Origin: Pseudoramibacter fermentans
GTDB taxonomy: Bacteria > Bacillota > Clostridia > Eubacteriales > Eubacteriaceae
DNA: 64,000 nucleotides
Assembly: GCA_009493725.1 (NCBI GenBank)
Contig: VOGB01000003.1
Span: forward strand, 186,001-250,000
Direction: 5' to 3'
This document shows positions 9,838 to 18,678 of this stretch, piece by piece. Within the stretch, counting starts at the first letter, position 1. Each line of letters starts with the position of its first letter. A program made the translations under genes and the position numbers. The notes below the pieces were generated by a model, which had not been told where the DNA came from, ran no database searches, and saw nothing but the letters and a program-made list of their open reading frames with translations.

Positions 9838-12402
9838 TTAATCGACGTCGTAGACGCCTTTTCGAATGGCCGCTTCGGCCTGTTCCGGTGTGCCGGGCTT
9901 TCCGAAGTAAAAGCCTTGGATCAGGTCGCAGTTCAGCGCATTCAGCAGGTCGCGCTGGGCCTTCGTTTCCACGCCCTCGCAGAGGGCGACCTTGCCGTCG
10001 TCGTGAATCAGTGTGATCACGTCCTTCAGGAAGGGATCGTCCTTTTTGGCGCTGTGGCTGTCAAGGAGGGATTTGTCGATTTTCACCTCGCTGACCGGCA
10101 GCCGCTGCAGCATGCTCAGGGAGGAGTAGCCGGTGCCGAAATCGTCCATCATGAACCGCACGCCTATTTCTTTGGCGGCCTTAAAAAAGTTCTCGGCCTC
10201 CTGTTCCTTCTTGATGAACAGGCTTTCGGTGACCTCGAGGCGGATGGCGTCGACGGGCACCGCGTACATCACGAGGCAGCGCTTTAAGAACATCAGAAAG
10301 TCGGTGTCGCCGAGCTGCCCGGCCGAAAAATTGATCGAGACCGGCGGCGGGGTGAGGTGCTTGTTGCGCCAGACACAGATCTGGCGGATGGTCAGCTCGG
10401 TTGTGATGCGGCCGATTTGCTGAATCCAACCGTTTTCCTCGGCGATCGGGATGAAGATGCCGGGACTTAAGGCGCCGCTTTTCATGCGGGCGAGGGCTTC
10501 GAAGCCGGTCAGTCTGCCGGTGGCGGTTTCGACCTGAGGCTGGTAGACCATGCAGAACCCGTTGTGCTCGATGGCGTCCAGCACGGAGAGACGGGTCTGT
10601 TCCGCGGCGGCCGCTTCTTGTTTCATGCGCTGGCTGTAGAAGATGCAGGCGTTTTTCCCCTTGTTCTTGCCCGCCTGCATGGCCGTTTCGCACCAGAGGA
10701 GCACGTCTTTGTAGGTGTGGCCCGGTTCGGAGTTGGCGGCGGTAATGCAGGCACGCAGCTGAAGGGTGTCCATGCCGACGGAGCGTCGGCGGCTGAAGAG
10801 GTTCTGGATCTGATGGAGCATCGGGTCGTCTTCCTGAAGTTCGGCATCCGGGAAGAAGAGCATGAAGGCGTCACCGCTGTACCGGGCTGCCGCGCCGCCG
10901 TGGGCCGCAGCCAGATCGCTGAGCTCTTCGGCGATGTTTTTGAGCAGCACGTCGCCGACGGTGTGGCCGTAAACTTCGTTGATGTCTTTGAAATTGTCGA
11001 GGTCGGTGGTCACGATCGCGTAGGGCTGGTCCTGGAGGTCGAGCTCATCCAGACGCTTACTGGCGGCCTGCCGGGTGTAGACGGCCGTGAGGGGGTCGTG
11101 GGCGTTGGCGAAGCTGAGCCGGTTCGTCAATTTTTTCAGATGTTTTTCGTTGTGCTTGCGAATGCGGATGTCCAGACGGGCGCCGACAAAGATCAACACA
11201 AAGCCGGCGAGAATGACGAGGATCGAATAGATGACCGTCTTGTAGGAGCCGGCGTAGTAGGATTCCGGCGCGCCGACCAGGACCGTGTGGCTCGGCAGGT
11301 CGTCGAGATCCAAATTAAATTTTTTCATCGTCGGATAGTTCGCCACGTAGACCGAATTGGAAAGGGACTTGGTCACGCCGACCTTCGCGAGCTGGGTCGT
11401 GCCGTTCAGCGTTCGGCTCATCAGGCGGACGGCGGCGGCCGCTGTGCTTCTGTAGGACGAGACTTGGCCGGCCACCGCGCCGTTGCTGTAGCCGCCTTTG
11501 CTGTTCCTGAAAACTGGCACTGCCGCCGCGTTGGAGACGGTTCGGGTGATTTCCGCGGCGGTGTAATAATTGCCGTCTTGGTCGACGTGGGCGCTCATCA
11601 AGAGGATAATCGTGCCCTTTTTGTAGGCCGAGACGGCCTTTCGCAGGCTTGCGTTGGTGTAGTGTTCGAGGTCCAGCGTTTCAAAATCGAGACCGGCGTA
11701 TTGCTTTTTCTTGGACAGGCTGTTGAAAATTTCGGCCTCGGTGGTGCCGAGGGCACTTTCGTCGTGGATGGCGACCACCCGCTTGGTGCCGGGCAGAAGC
11801 TTTTTCGCCATGTCGAGGGTGGCAGCGATGTGGCTGCTTTCCAGATAACCGGTAATGTTCGGATTTTTGGCCGCGGTTTTACCCAGCGTTTGATCGATCA
11901 CGCCGAAAAAGACAACAGGCAGCCCCTTGAAGAAATCGTTTTGATGATTCATCACGTATTGCAGTGCCGGATCGCCGGCAGTGATGACGCCGCGGTAATG
12001 GGTCGACGCGAGGCGGCGCTGAACGGTCTGGTCGAGGATGGCGTAATCTTCCGGATCGTCATGCTTGGCTGCGTCCATGTTGATCACGTCGAATTCGATG
12101 TTGTTGGCGTCACTGACTGAGAGCAGGCCGGTAATTTGATCTTGATAATAGCTGCTGGTGGGGTCGTAGGAGGCGATGAAGAGGACGCGGTCCGTCCTTT
12201 GGCGGGAGGCGTCACTGAAGGCGGCGTTGTCGCTGTAGCGGGCCGCGCCGGAAATGTTGACAGAGTTTTCCTCGACGGCGCGTTCGTTGGTTTGAATCTG
12301 ATGATACAGTGCAACCACAAGAAAAATCACGCCGACGACGATAACAGTGTAGCCACAGGTCGTGAAAAAACGACTCCAATTGAATTTTTTGCGCAGCCCC
12401 AT
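9838..12402 (-). CDS. Periplasmic-binding-like sensor-GGDEF-EAL phosphodiesterase
   Basis: 854 residues. A membrane helix (about 15-37) is followed by an extracellular domain of about 340 residues resembling an ABC-type substrate-binding fold (VLFIASYDPTSSYYQDQITG, GVITAGDPALQYVM, VVFFGVID, GTKRVVAIHD), a second helix (about 385-407), a GGDEF-like domain in which the motif reads SGDAF (probably not catalytic), and an EAL domain with FEALARM, SINFS, EVTESLF, MDDFGTGYSS, VKIDKS, CEGVETKAQ and IQGFYFGKP all in place. It should therefore bind an extracellular solute and hydrolyse c-di-GMP inside. The sensor resembles the ABC_sub_bind family, which is more often a free lipoprotein. TGAGGG precedes the ATG. 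Divergent from the next cyclase gene across a 372-bp AT-rich spacer. Confidence 0.85.
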   Translation of the reverse strand: MGLRKKFNWSRFFTTCGYTVIVVGVIFLVVALYHQIQTNERAVEENSVNISGAARYSDNAAFSDASRQRTDRVLFIASYDPTSSYYQDQITGLLSVSDANNIEFDVINMDAAKHDDPEDYAILDQTVQRRLASTHYRGVITAGDPALQYVMNHQNDFFKGLPVVFFGVIDQTLGKTAAKNPNITGYLESSHIAATLDMAKKLLPGTKRVVAIHDESALGTTEAEIFNSLSKKKQYAGLDFETLDLEHYTNASLRKAVSAYKKGTIILLMSAHVDQDGNYYTAAEITRTVSNAAAVPVFRNSKGGYSNGAVAGQVSSYRSTAAAAVRLMSRTLNGTTQLAKVGVTKSLSNSVYVANYPTMKKFNLDLDDLPSHTVLVGAPESYYAGSYKTVIYSILVILAGFVLIFVGARLDIRIRKHNEKHLKKLTNRLSFANAHDPLTAVYTRQAASKRLDELDLQDQPYAIVTTDLDNFKDINEVYGHTVGDVLLKNIAEELSDLAAAHGGAAARYSGDAFMLFFPDAELQEDDPMLHQIQNLFSRRRSVGMDTLQLRACITAANSEPGHTYKDVLLWCETAMQAGKNKGKNACIFYSQRMKQEAAAAEQTRLSVLDAIEHNGFCMVYQPQVETATGRLTGFEALARMKSGALSPGIFIPIAEENGWIQQIGRITTELTIRQICVWRNKHLTPPPVSINFSAGQLGDTDFLMFLKRCLVMYAVPVDAIRLEVTESLFIKKEQEAENFFKAAKEIGVRFMMDDFGTGYSSLSMLQRLPVSEVKIDKSLLDSHSAKKDDPFLKDVITLIHDDGKVALCEGVETKAQRDLLNALNCDLIQGFYFGKPGTPEQAEAAIRKGVYDVD

Positions 12403-12631
12403 TGTGTTATTCCCTCACTTCGATAAATCAAGTATTAGATTAAGATAAAAGATATATGGCGTGTGCCATTATTATACGCTTTTCAGAAATAATTTACTAT
12501 AAAAAAGTGTACAAAATTGTAAAATTGATCGTAAAAATGAAAATAATCATGTTAAGCGAAAAGCAAAGAAATTATGTAAAAATAAAAAAGGAAGACAGCT
12601 GCCATTTTTAATGTAAATTGGTTAGAATTGT

Positions 12632-12661
12632 TTGTAATCCTTATAAAGTGCATGGTATACT
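12632..12661 (+). promoter_or_regulatory. Predicted sigma-A promoter
   Basis: TTGTAA (12632-12637), an 18-bp spacer and TATACT (12656-12661) lie in the 372-bp AT-rich gap 12403-12774 and would drive the membrane cyclase gene. Apart from this promoter and the leader hairpin that follows, I see nothing identifiable in the gap; the minus-strand promoter must also be here but was not pinned down. Confidence 0.5.
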
Positions 12662-12723
12662 ATAAGGTAACATAACACGCGAAAAAATAAGATAGATGTT
12701 TTTTCGTGAGACCACAATAATCA

Positions 12724-12755
12724 GCGCTGAGACCCAATTGGGGGTCCCACAGCGC
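12724..12755 (+). promoter_or_regulatory. 5' leader hairpin just before the cyclase start
   Basis: GCGCTG-A-GACCC pairs with GGGTC-CCA-CAGCGC around an AATTGGG loop, ending 19 bases before the ATG. A second weak stem (CGAAAAAA / TTTTTTCG) lies at 12680-12709. The hairpin has no T run, so control of ribosome access is more plausible than termination. It does not match the known c-di-GMP riboswitch cores. Confidence 0.4.
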
Positions 12756-12774
12756 ACAGAAAGATAGAAAAACC

Positions 12775-13926
12775 ATGCCAGCATTTTATTATTACACGAT
12801 ATATCTGATGCTTGAAATCCTCTGCGGCGTGCAGACCGCGGTGATGGCCGTCAGGATGAACGGCAATATTGGCTATTCGGCCGAGGTGCGGGCCTTCCAC
12901 CAGCTGTCGTTCTGCCTGATCGTCGAGGTGATCGCCGAGTGCATGTGGCTTTTGCTGACCCGGCGCACCGGGGCGGGGGTGCGCGCGCTGCTGTACTTCA
13001 GCTGCACGGCGGATCTGCTCTGCATTGGCTACACTGTTTATTTCTGGTACCGCTTCATGGACGTCCGGGTCACGCCGCGGGCAAAGCTTCTTCGGCGGCC
13101 CCGCGTCGTCGACGTGTTTTGGGCTATTCCCGTCGCGGTGATGACGGTGCTGGACGGGCTGTCCCCGATCACCGGGATGACCTTTACGCTGTCCGCCGGC
13201 GGCGTCTACCAGCGGGAACCGTGGTTCCCGCTTCACGCCCTCTGCTGCTTTGTCTACGCGGTGCCGGTGCTTCATTTGGTCATTCAGAGCTGGAAGCAGC
13301 AGGACATCGATCGGCAGCGCTTCAGGATGTACCTAATTTTCCCGATCCTTTTGGTTATCGGCGGCATCCTTCAAATTGCTGTTAGATGGGCACCCTTTTC
13401 AACGGTCACCTTCACTTTCGGGATGTTTCTGCTGTTCAGCTCGCTGCAGCAGCGGCGGATCAACACCGACGCCCTGACCCGGCTGAACAACCGGGCCGGC
13501 GCCAAGGCCTATTTGACGGGCCGGCTCGAGCGGGCGGAAAGCGAGCCCTTTTACCTGTTCATGGCCGACGTCGACAAATTCAAGGAGATCAACGACCGGT
13601 ACGGCCACATCATGGGCGACGAGGCGCTGATCCTGGTTTCGGACATGCTGCGGGGTCTGGCCAAGCAGTACCAGAGCCTGTTCATCTCCCGGTTCGGCGG
13701 GGACGAGTTTTTGTTCACGATTTCGGAAACCGAGGTGGACCCGATGACGCTGATCCGCGAGTATTCGGAGGCGCTGGCAGGCGCTATCCGCACGTCGGGG
13801 TACGGCTTCCATTTCACGATCAGCATCGGCTACGCCCTGGCCGACCAAAACGATATTAAATTAGAGGCCCTGATCCGCAAGGCGGACACAGGGCTGTACA
13901 CTGAAAAAGAACGCAAAGCGCGTTAA
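12775..13926 (+). CDS. Polytopic membrane diguanylate cyclase
   Basis: 383 residues. The first 225 are very hydrophobic and contain about six or seven membrane helices (for example ALLYFSCTADLLCIGYTVYF, FRMYLIFPILLVIGGILQI), an MASE-like sensor not assigned to a named family. The rest is a canonical GGDEF domain (DVDKFKEIND, RFGGDEF) expected to be active. No RxxD inhibitory site is present (SLFI at that position). The ATG has only a weak ribosome binding site, and a stable hairpin stands immediately upstream, hinting at translational control. The next gene starts 33 bases after the stop on the same strand, so the two are probably in one operon. Confidence 0.87.
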   Translation: MPAFYYYTIYLMLEILCGVQTAVMAVRMNGNIGYSAEVRAFHQLSFCLIVEVIAECMWLLLTRRTGAGVRALLYFSCTADLLCIGYTVYFWYRFMDVRVTPRAKLLRRPRVVDVFWAIPVAVMTVLDGLSPITGMTFTLSAGGVYQREPWFPLHALCCFVYAVPVLHLVIQSWKQQDIDRQRFRMYLIFPILLVIGGILQIAVRWAPFSTVTFTFGMFLLFSSLQQRRINTDALTRLNNRAGAKAYLTGRLERAESEPFYLFMADVDKFKEINDRYGHIMGDEALILVSDMLRGLAKQYQSLFISRFGGDEFLFTISETEVDPMTLIREYSEALAGAIRTSGYGFHFTISIGYALADQNDIKLEALIRKADTGLYTEKERKAR

Positions 13927-13959
13927 ACTAATCAATCAATGGAGAAAGGAGAAACGGCG

Positions 13960-16900
13960 TTGACGAGCACATTTCAAACCGAAGACTACCATAGATTGTA
14001 CGATATATTGAAGGTGGGCGTGTGCATGGTGTCCCAAGACGGGGACGAGACCATTCTTTTTGCCAATCAGGCCATTTTGGATTTTTACGGCTGTGCGGAT
14101 GAAACGGCGTTTTTCGAACTGACCGGCGGACGTTTTACCGGCATGCAGCTGAATCAGGACGCGTCCCTCGCCAAAACCGCGGGGGATCAGCAGCATTTCT
14201 CACTGCATTTCTCGTACATGAATGCGCGCCGTCACATCCGCGAGGCGGAAGCCACAATTTCCCGAGCGGTGCTGCAGGATCGGCCGGTTTACATCGTTCA
14301 AATGGTCACCCGGCGGATGCTGACAGAGGACACCGCGCCGGACCGGCTCACCGGTCTGCTGGCGCCGAAGGCCTTTTTCCAGAAAGCGATGGACCTGTCC
14401 AAGATGAATTTGGACCGCGGCATCTTTACGGATTTTTGTCCGACCTGCTTCAACGTCGCGAATTTCCGGGGCTTTAACCGGAACAACGGCACGGCGGAGG
14501 GAGACAAGGCCCTGAGCTTTATCGCCCAGACCCTGCGCCGCGTCTTTCCGGATGGGCTTTTCGGCCACATCAACGCCGACACCTTCTACGCGATTTTGCC
14601 CAGAGCGGACTTGACCCTCAAGATCGAGGAAGCCTGCGGGGAAGTCAACCGTTTCCTCGGCGGCTCGACCAGCGTGCTGAAGGCCGGTATCGTGGTTTAC
14701 GACCAGCCGGCACCGATGTCGGAGATCCGCCACAGCTTCGACATGGCGAAGATGGCCTGCGACGAAGTGAAAAAAGAAGACGGGCGGGACTACGTCGTGT
14801 TCCGCAAAGCCATCCAGGAGCGCATCGAAAAGCGCGCCTATATTCTCAGCACCTTCGACCAGGCGCTGGCGGACGGCCGGATCAAAATTATCTATCAGCC
14901 CGTCGTGCGTCTCCTTTCGGGCAAGGTCTGCAGCATTAAGGCTTCCCCTCACTGGGAAGACCCGGCCGAAGGGACGATCGACCCCGAGATTTTCAGACCG
15001 GTGCTGGCGGACGCCCGCCTTTTGGGACGTCTGGACCTTTTTGTCATCGACCGCGTGGTTCAAATGCAGCACGAACGGAAGCAGAACGGGCTGCGGCTCA
15101 CGCCGATTGCCGTCAGACTCTCCCGCCTCAGCTTGGAGATGATGAACCCGCTGGAACACCTGGAGTCGGCGATGCAGGCCTGCGACCTGCCCCGGTCCTG
15201 CGTGCTCATCGGGCTCACAGAGGACGTGATCAACGACGAAGCCGGCACCACCCTCCGGACGATTCGGCAGTTTCAAAAGGCGGGCTACGAAATTTGGCTC
15301 GATCGGCTTGGCATGGAGGATTTGTCGAACACAGCGCTGTACGAAAGCCGGTTTAACCTGATCCAATTAGGCAAGCAGTTTCTCGACCGTTTAGACGAAA
15401 GGGGCCGGACAATTGTCGGCGACATCGTGCGGATGGCCAAGCATCTCGGCGTGCACACCCTGGTCGACGGGGTGGCCACGGCTGAGCAGGTCGACTTCCT
15501 GAAATCCGTCGGCTGCGGGAAAATCGCGGGGCCTTACTGCGGGAAGCCGGTGGTTTACTCGGAACTGACCGCGGCCCTCAGACAGCAGGGCGTTGAAACG
15601 GAAAACAATCTGGAGCAGTCCGTTTACCGGGCGGCGGAACTGGTCGACATTGCCTCAGAACGTCCCCTTTGTCTGTTCCTGGTGGACCACGGCGAGATCC
15701 GGATGCTGACGATGAACAAGGCCTGCCTCGCTGAGGCGGCAAAGGCCGGCCTTCCCCGCGAAGCGGCGTGGGCGTTCTTTTTTAAAGAACGGCAGCAGAC
15801 CTTTTCGACCCGATTTACCCAGGCGGTCGAAAAGACCTACCACGATGGGAAGAATTTGATCCGCTTTGTGGTGAAAAAACAGGTGATGCAGTTGACAACC
15901 AGCCGCATCGCCGGGGTTCCGGATTTCTGGGTTGGCGGCGCGGAGCTCGTCCACATCGCGTCGAATTATGCCAATCGGGAGCATCTCCAGTTCGACCACT
16001 TGGTCCACAGCGCCGCAGCGATTTCCGACCACGTCTTTTATTTGGACACGGCAAAGGACCAAATCGAAGTGGTTGCCAGCGTCGGACCGCGTTTCGCCGT
16101 TGGTCAGACCTTCCATGGCATCGCCGGGATCCTTGACGCCTTCTGCCGGCAGTACGTCCACGCCGACGATCAAAAGCGTTTCAAGGCCGCGGCCGACATA
16201 GAGGCGCTGAAACGGCGGGTGCAGCAGTCCGCGTACGGGCGGGTTGAGGTGCTTTTTCGGGTGCGCCAGTCCGACGGCGCCTACCATTGGATTGTCTGCC
16301 GGGTGGTGCTGGTCAGCGACGACGACGTGGACAGTCTCATGATTTACGAGTGGCAGGACGTTTGGGAAAACCTGCCGGACGGCGAGGCGCGTTTGGCCAG
16401 GACGGGCGCGAAGCATTCGGAGACTCGGCAGGGCCATCTGTTCGAGTCAGTGCTGCGCTATTCGGAGCTGCCCTTCTATTGGAAGGACACCGCGCACCGC
16501 TACGCGGGCGCGAGCGAGGCCTTTCTCGAATTGATCGGCTCGCGCTCGGAGGCGGAGCTGATCGGCAAAACGGCCGAGTTCTTTAATTGGCACACCAATC
16601 CGAAAGCCGCGGAACAGGCGGAACGCCGAGTCATCCTCGAAGGGAAGACTGTGGCGGCAGCGCGCCGGCACGTATTAGTTGGGGGAAGAGAGCTGGTGTT
16701 CCGCGTTACGGAATTCCCGTATTACGATGAGGACGGCAGCACCATTGCGGGCGTTGCCGGCTGGATTCGCCAGGAGGGCGGCGCCGAGGAAGCACACCGC
16801 GACGACCGAACGGGGTTGATGAACGCGGCGGGCATCTTGGCGGCAGGCTTCGCCTTTGACGATGCCCTGCGTCAGAGCGGCCGAGGATACGGTGCGGTGA

Positions 16901-18612
16901 TTCTTGTGATCCGAAACGCTGCTGCGCTTCGCCAAACCTTTGGACAGGCTTTTGTAGACAAGGCAGAAAAAGCGGTCGCCGACCGGATCGCAGACGGCAG
17001 ATTGCCCAGCGGCGTGGCTGCGGCCCGCATCCGCGACGGATATTTTCTGATTCTGGGAAAAGACCGGGCCATGCTGAAGCTGGAGAAATGGTCGATTCAA
17101 GTGGTGGAAGACGTTCAGACGCTCAGGAAAATCGACGGTCTGCCCTGTCAGATCGAACTGGACCGTGCGATCGGATCAGGCGTCGAAGCCAAGGGCTTTC
17201 TCAACTTGCTCGAGATCCTCATGCGGCGGGGCGAACAATGGCGCCAGTCGAAGGACGTTCTTTTCAGCGAGGTTTGGGAGACAGCCGGCATCAAAGCGGA
17301 CGACCTCGACGTTTTGCCCGAACCTGCATTCATCGTCGATCCGGCAACGCGGCAGCTGCTCTTTGTCAACCAAGCCATGAAACAAACGGCGGGCCTGCCG
17401 GAGGATGCGGATTTCATCGGCAGATCCTGCTTTGAACTGCGGGGCAAAACCCAGCCCTGTCTCGGCTGTAAAATGCAGCGGGCGGCGAATGGCCGGTTCG
17501 ATTCTTACGAAAATCAGTGGCACGACACCATCGGCCGAACCTTCAGTGTGAAGAACGTGCCGGTACTTTGGAAAGGGCGCAGTGCGCGGCTGATTCTCGG
17601 CGAACCGGTGGTGATTTCTGACAACGAACAGACGACGAAGAACGCCATTTTAGAGGCCGAACGCTGGGGCAATGCGGCCATTGCCATCGGTCTCGGCGAA
17701 CCCGACGCCGAGGTGGGAATTGAGAAATGCATTGCCTATATCGCACAAAATCTGCACGCTGAGCGGTTCTTTATCTTTGAAGAGCGAGGAAGCCGCGAGG
17801 CGACCTGCAGCTACGAGTGGAAAGAAGCGGGGCGTCTGCCTTTGAAGGGCGAATTGCAAAGTGTGTTGACGCAGAATCTCGCCGCTTTGTTTAAAGCCTT
17901 TGAGACGCAGAAAGTGGTGCTGGCTGCGGATTACGCCGCCTTTCAACGCGAATATCCGGGCTTTTCATTGCCGGTTGCGAACGTTCAGAATTTTGTAGCC
18001 GGGCAGCTGCTTCAGGCCGGCAAGCCCGTGGGCTTTACGCTGTTGACCAATTTGGCAGCCAAAAGCTTTGAACCGGCCGGCTACACGCTGGATACACTGA
18101 CGGATTTCTTCGCAGTCATGATTCGCATCCGCAACAATCTCAGAGAGGCGGAAGAGCAGGGCCGGCGAGACCATATGACGGGCGTACTGAACCGACGGGG
18201 CTTCAAGCATTACGTCGCCGAAAGCTATTTCGTCGGACCGCGGGTTTTTTTGTCCTGCGATATCAACGGGCTGAAGACTGTCAACGACACCCAGGGACAT
18301 GAGGCCGGCGATCAGTTGATCCAGAATGCCTCGGCCATTCTGGTCCGCCACGGGGACCGCGATCACGTGTTCCGCATGGGCGGCGACGAATTTCTCGTGA
18401 TCCGAGAGGGGATGGACGAAGGTGGTGCACGGCAGATCGTGCAGGCGATCAAAAACGACGCCCGCCGCGCCGGCTTCACCATTTCGATTGGCTACGTGGT
18501 CCACACTGGCCCCATCGACGATCTCGATACGGTGATGCGGGACGCTGACCGGGCGATGTACGCAGACAAGGGGCGCACCCACAGAAGGCGGCGGACGGAC
18601 CAGAAGGACTGA
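13960..18612 (+). CDS. 1550-aa PAS/GAF/GGDEF sensor with decayed EAL
   Basis: I prefer the TTG at 13960 over the ATG at 13939: AAAGGAG at 13945-13951 sits at the right distance from the TTG but inside the longer version. Order: PAS (about 5-115); GGDEF-like (about 120-290, motif NADTF); EAL-like (about 300-530) with the signature changed to KAS and the DDFG loop to DRLG, so no phosphodiesterase activity is expected; PAS-like regions (about 680-940, including PFYWKDTAHRYAG); a second GGDEF-like domain (about 945-1100, RDGYF); PAS (about 1120-1215, with a CLGC pair); GAF (about 1225-1370); and an intact C-terminal GGDEF (about 1390-1550, DINGLKTVND, MGGDEF). So one working cyclase is driven by many sensors, and the dead EAL may bind c-di-GMP as a receptor. 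No membrane helices seen. Confidence 0.83.
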   Translation: MTSTFQTEDYHRLYDILKVGVCMVSQDGDETILFANQAILDFYGCADETAFFELTGGRFTGMQLNQDASLAKTAGDQQHFSLHFSYMNARRHIREAEATISRAVLQDRPVYIVQMVTRRMLTEDTAPDRLTGLLAPKAFFQKAMDLSKMNLDRGIFTDFCPTCFNVANFRGFNRNNGTAEGDKALSFIAQTLRRVFPDGLFGHINADTFYAILPRADLTLKIEEACGEVNRFLGGSTSVLKAGIVVYDQPAPMSEIRHSFDMAKMACDEVKKEDGRDYVVFRKAIQERIEKRAYILSTFDQALADGRIKIIYQPVVRLLSGKVCSIKASPHWEDPAEGTIDPEIFRPVLADARLLGRLDLFVIDRVVQMQHERKQNGLRLTPIAVRLSRLSLEMMNPLEHLESAMQACDLPRSCVLIGLTEDVINDEAGTTLRTIRQFQKAGYEIWLDRLGMEDLSNTALYESRFNLIQLGKQFLDRLDERGRTIVGDIVRMAKHLGVHTLVDGVATAEQVDFLKSVGCGKIAGPYCGKPVVYSELTAALRQQGVETENNLEQSVYRAAELVDIASERPLCLFLVDHGEIRMLTMNKACLAEAAKAGLPREAAWAFFFKERQQTFSTRFTQAVEKTYHDGKNLIRFVVKKQVMQLTTSRIAGVPDFWVGGAELVHIASNYANREHLQFDHLVHSAAAISDHVFYLDTAKDQIEVVASVGPRFAVGQTFHGIAGILDAFCRQYVHADDQKRFKAAADIEALKRRVQQSAYGRVEVLFRVRQSDGAYHWIVCRVVLVSDDDVDSLMIYEWQDVWENLPDGEARLARTGAKHSETRQGHLFESVLRYSELPFYWKDTAHRYAGASEAFLELIGSRSEAELIGKTAEFFNWHTNPKAAEQAERRVILEGKTVAAARRHVLVGGRELVFRVTEFPYYDEDGSTIAGVAGWIRQEGGAEEAHRDDRTGLMNAAGILAAGFAFDDALRQSGRGYGAVILVIRNAAALRQTFGQAFVDKAEKAVADRIADGRLPSGVAAARIRDGYFLILGKDRAMLKLEKWSIQVVEDVQTLRKIDGLPCQIELDRAIGSGVEAKGFLNLLEILMRRGEQWRQSKDVLFSEVWETAGIKADDLDVLPEPAFIVDPATRQLLFVNQAMKQTAGLPEDADFIGRSCFELRGKTQPCLGCKMQRAANGRFDSYENQWHDTIGRTFSVKNVPVLWKGRSARLILGEPVVISDNEQTTKNAILEAERWGNAAIAIGLGEPDAEVGIEKCIAYIAQNLHAERFFIFEERGSREATCSYEWKEAGRLPLKGELQSVLTQNLAALFKAFETQKVVLAADYAAFQREYPGFSLPVANVQNFVAGQLLQAGKPVGFTLLTNLAAKSFEPAGYTLDTLTDFFAVMIRIRNNLREAEEQGRRDHMTGVLNRRGFKHYVAESYFVGPRVFLSCDINGLKTVNDTQGHEAGDQLIQNASAILVRHGDRDHVFRMGGDEFLVIREGMDEGGARQIVQAIKNDARRAGFTISIGYVVHTGPIDDLDTVMRDADRAMYADKGRTHRRRRTDQKD

Positions 18613-18678
18613 GCGCCAAATGCGTAAAATGGACTAGAAATGAAACAATGCAGGCATCATTAAATGTGGAGTAAAGCC

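Noticed and set aside
12662..12775. c-di-GMP (GEMM) riboswitch before the membrane cyclase
   Set aside because: The hairpins do not have the conserved GEMM core, so only an unassigned leader is claimed.
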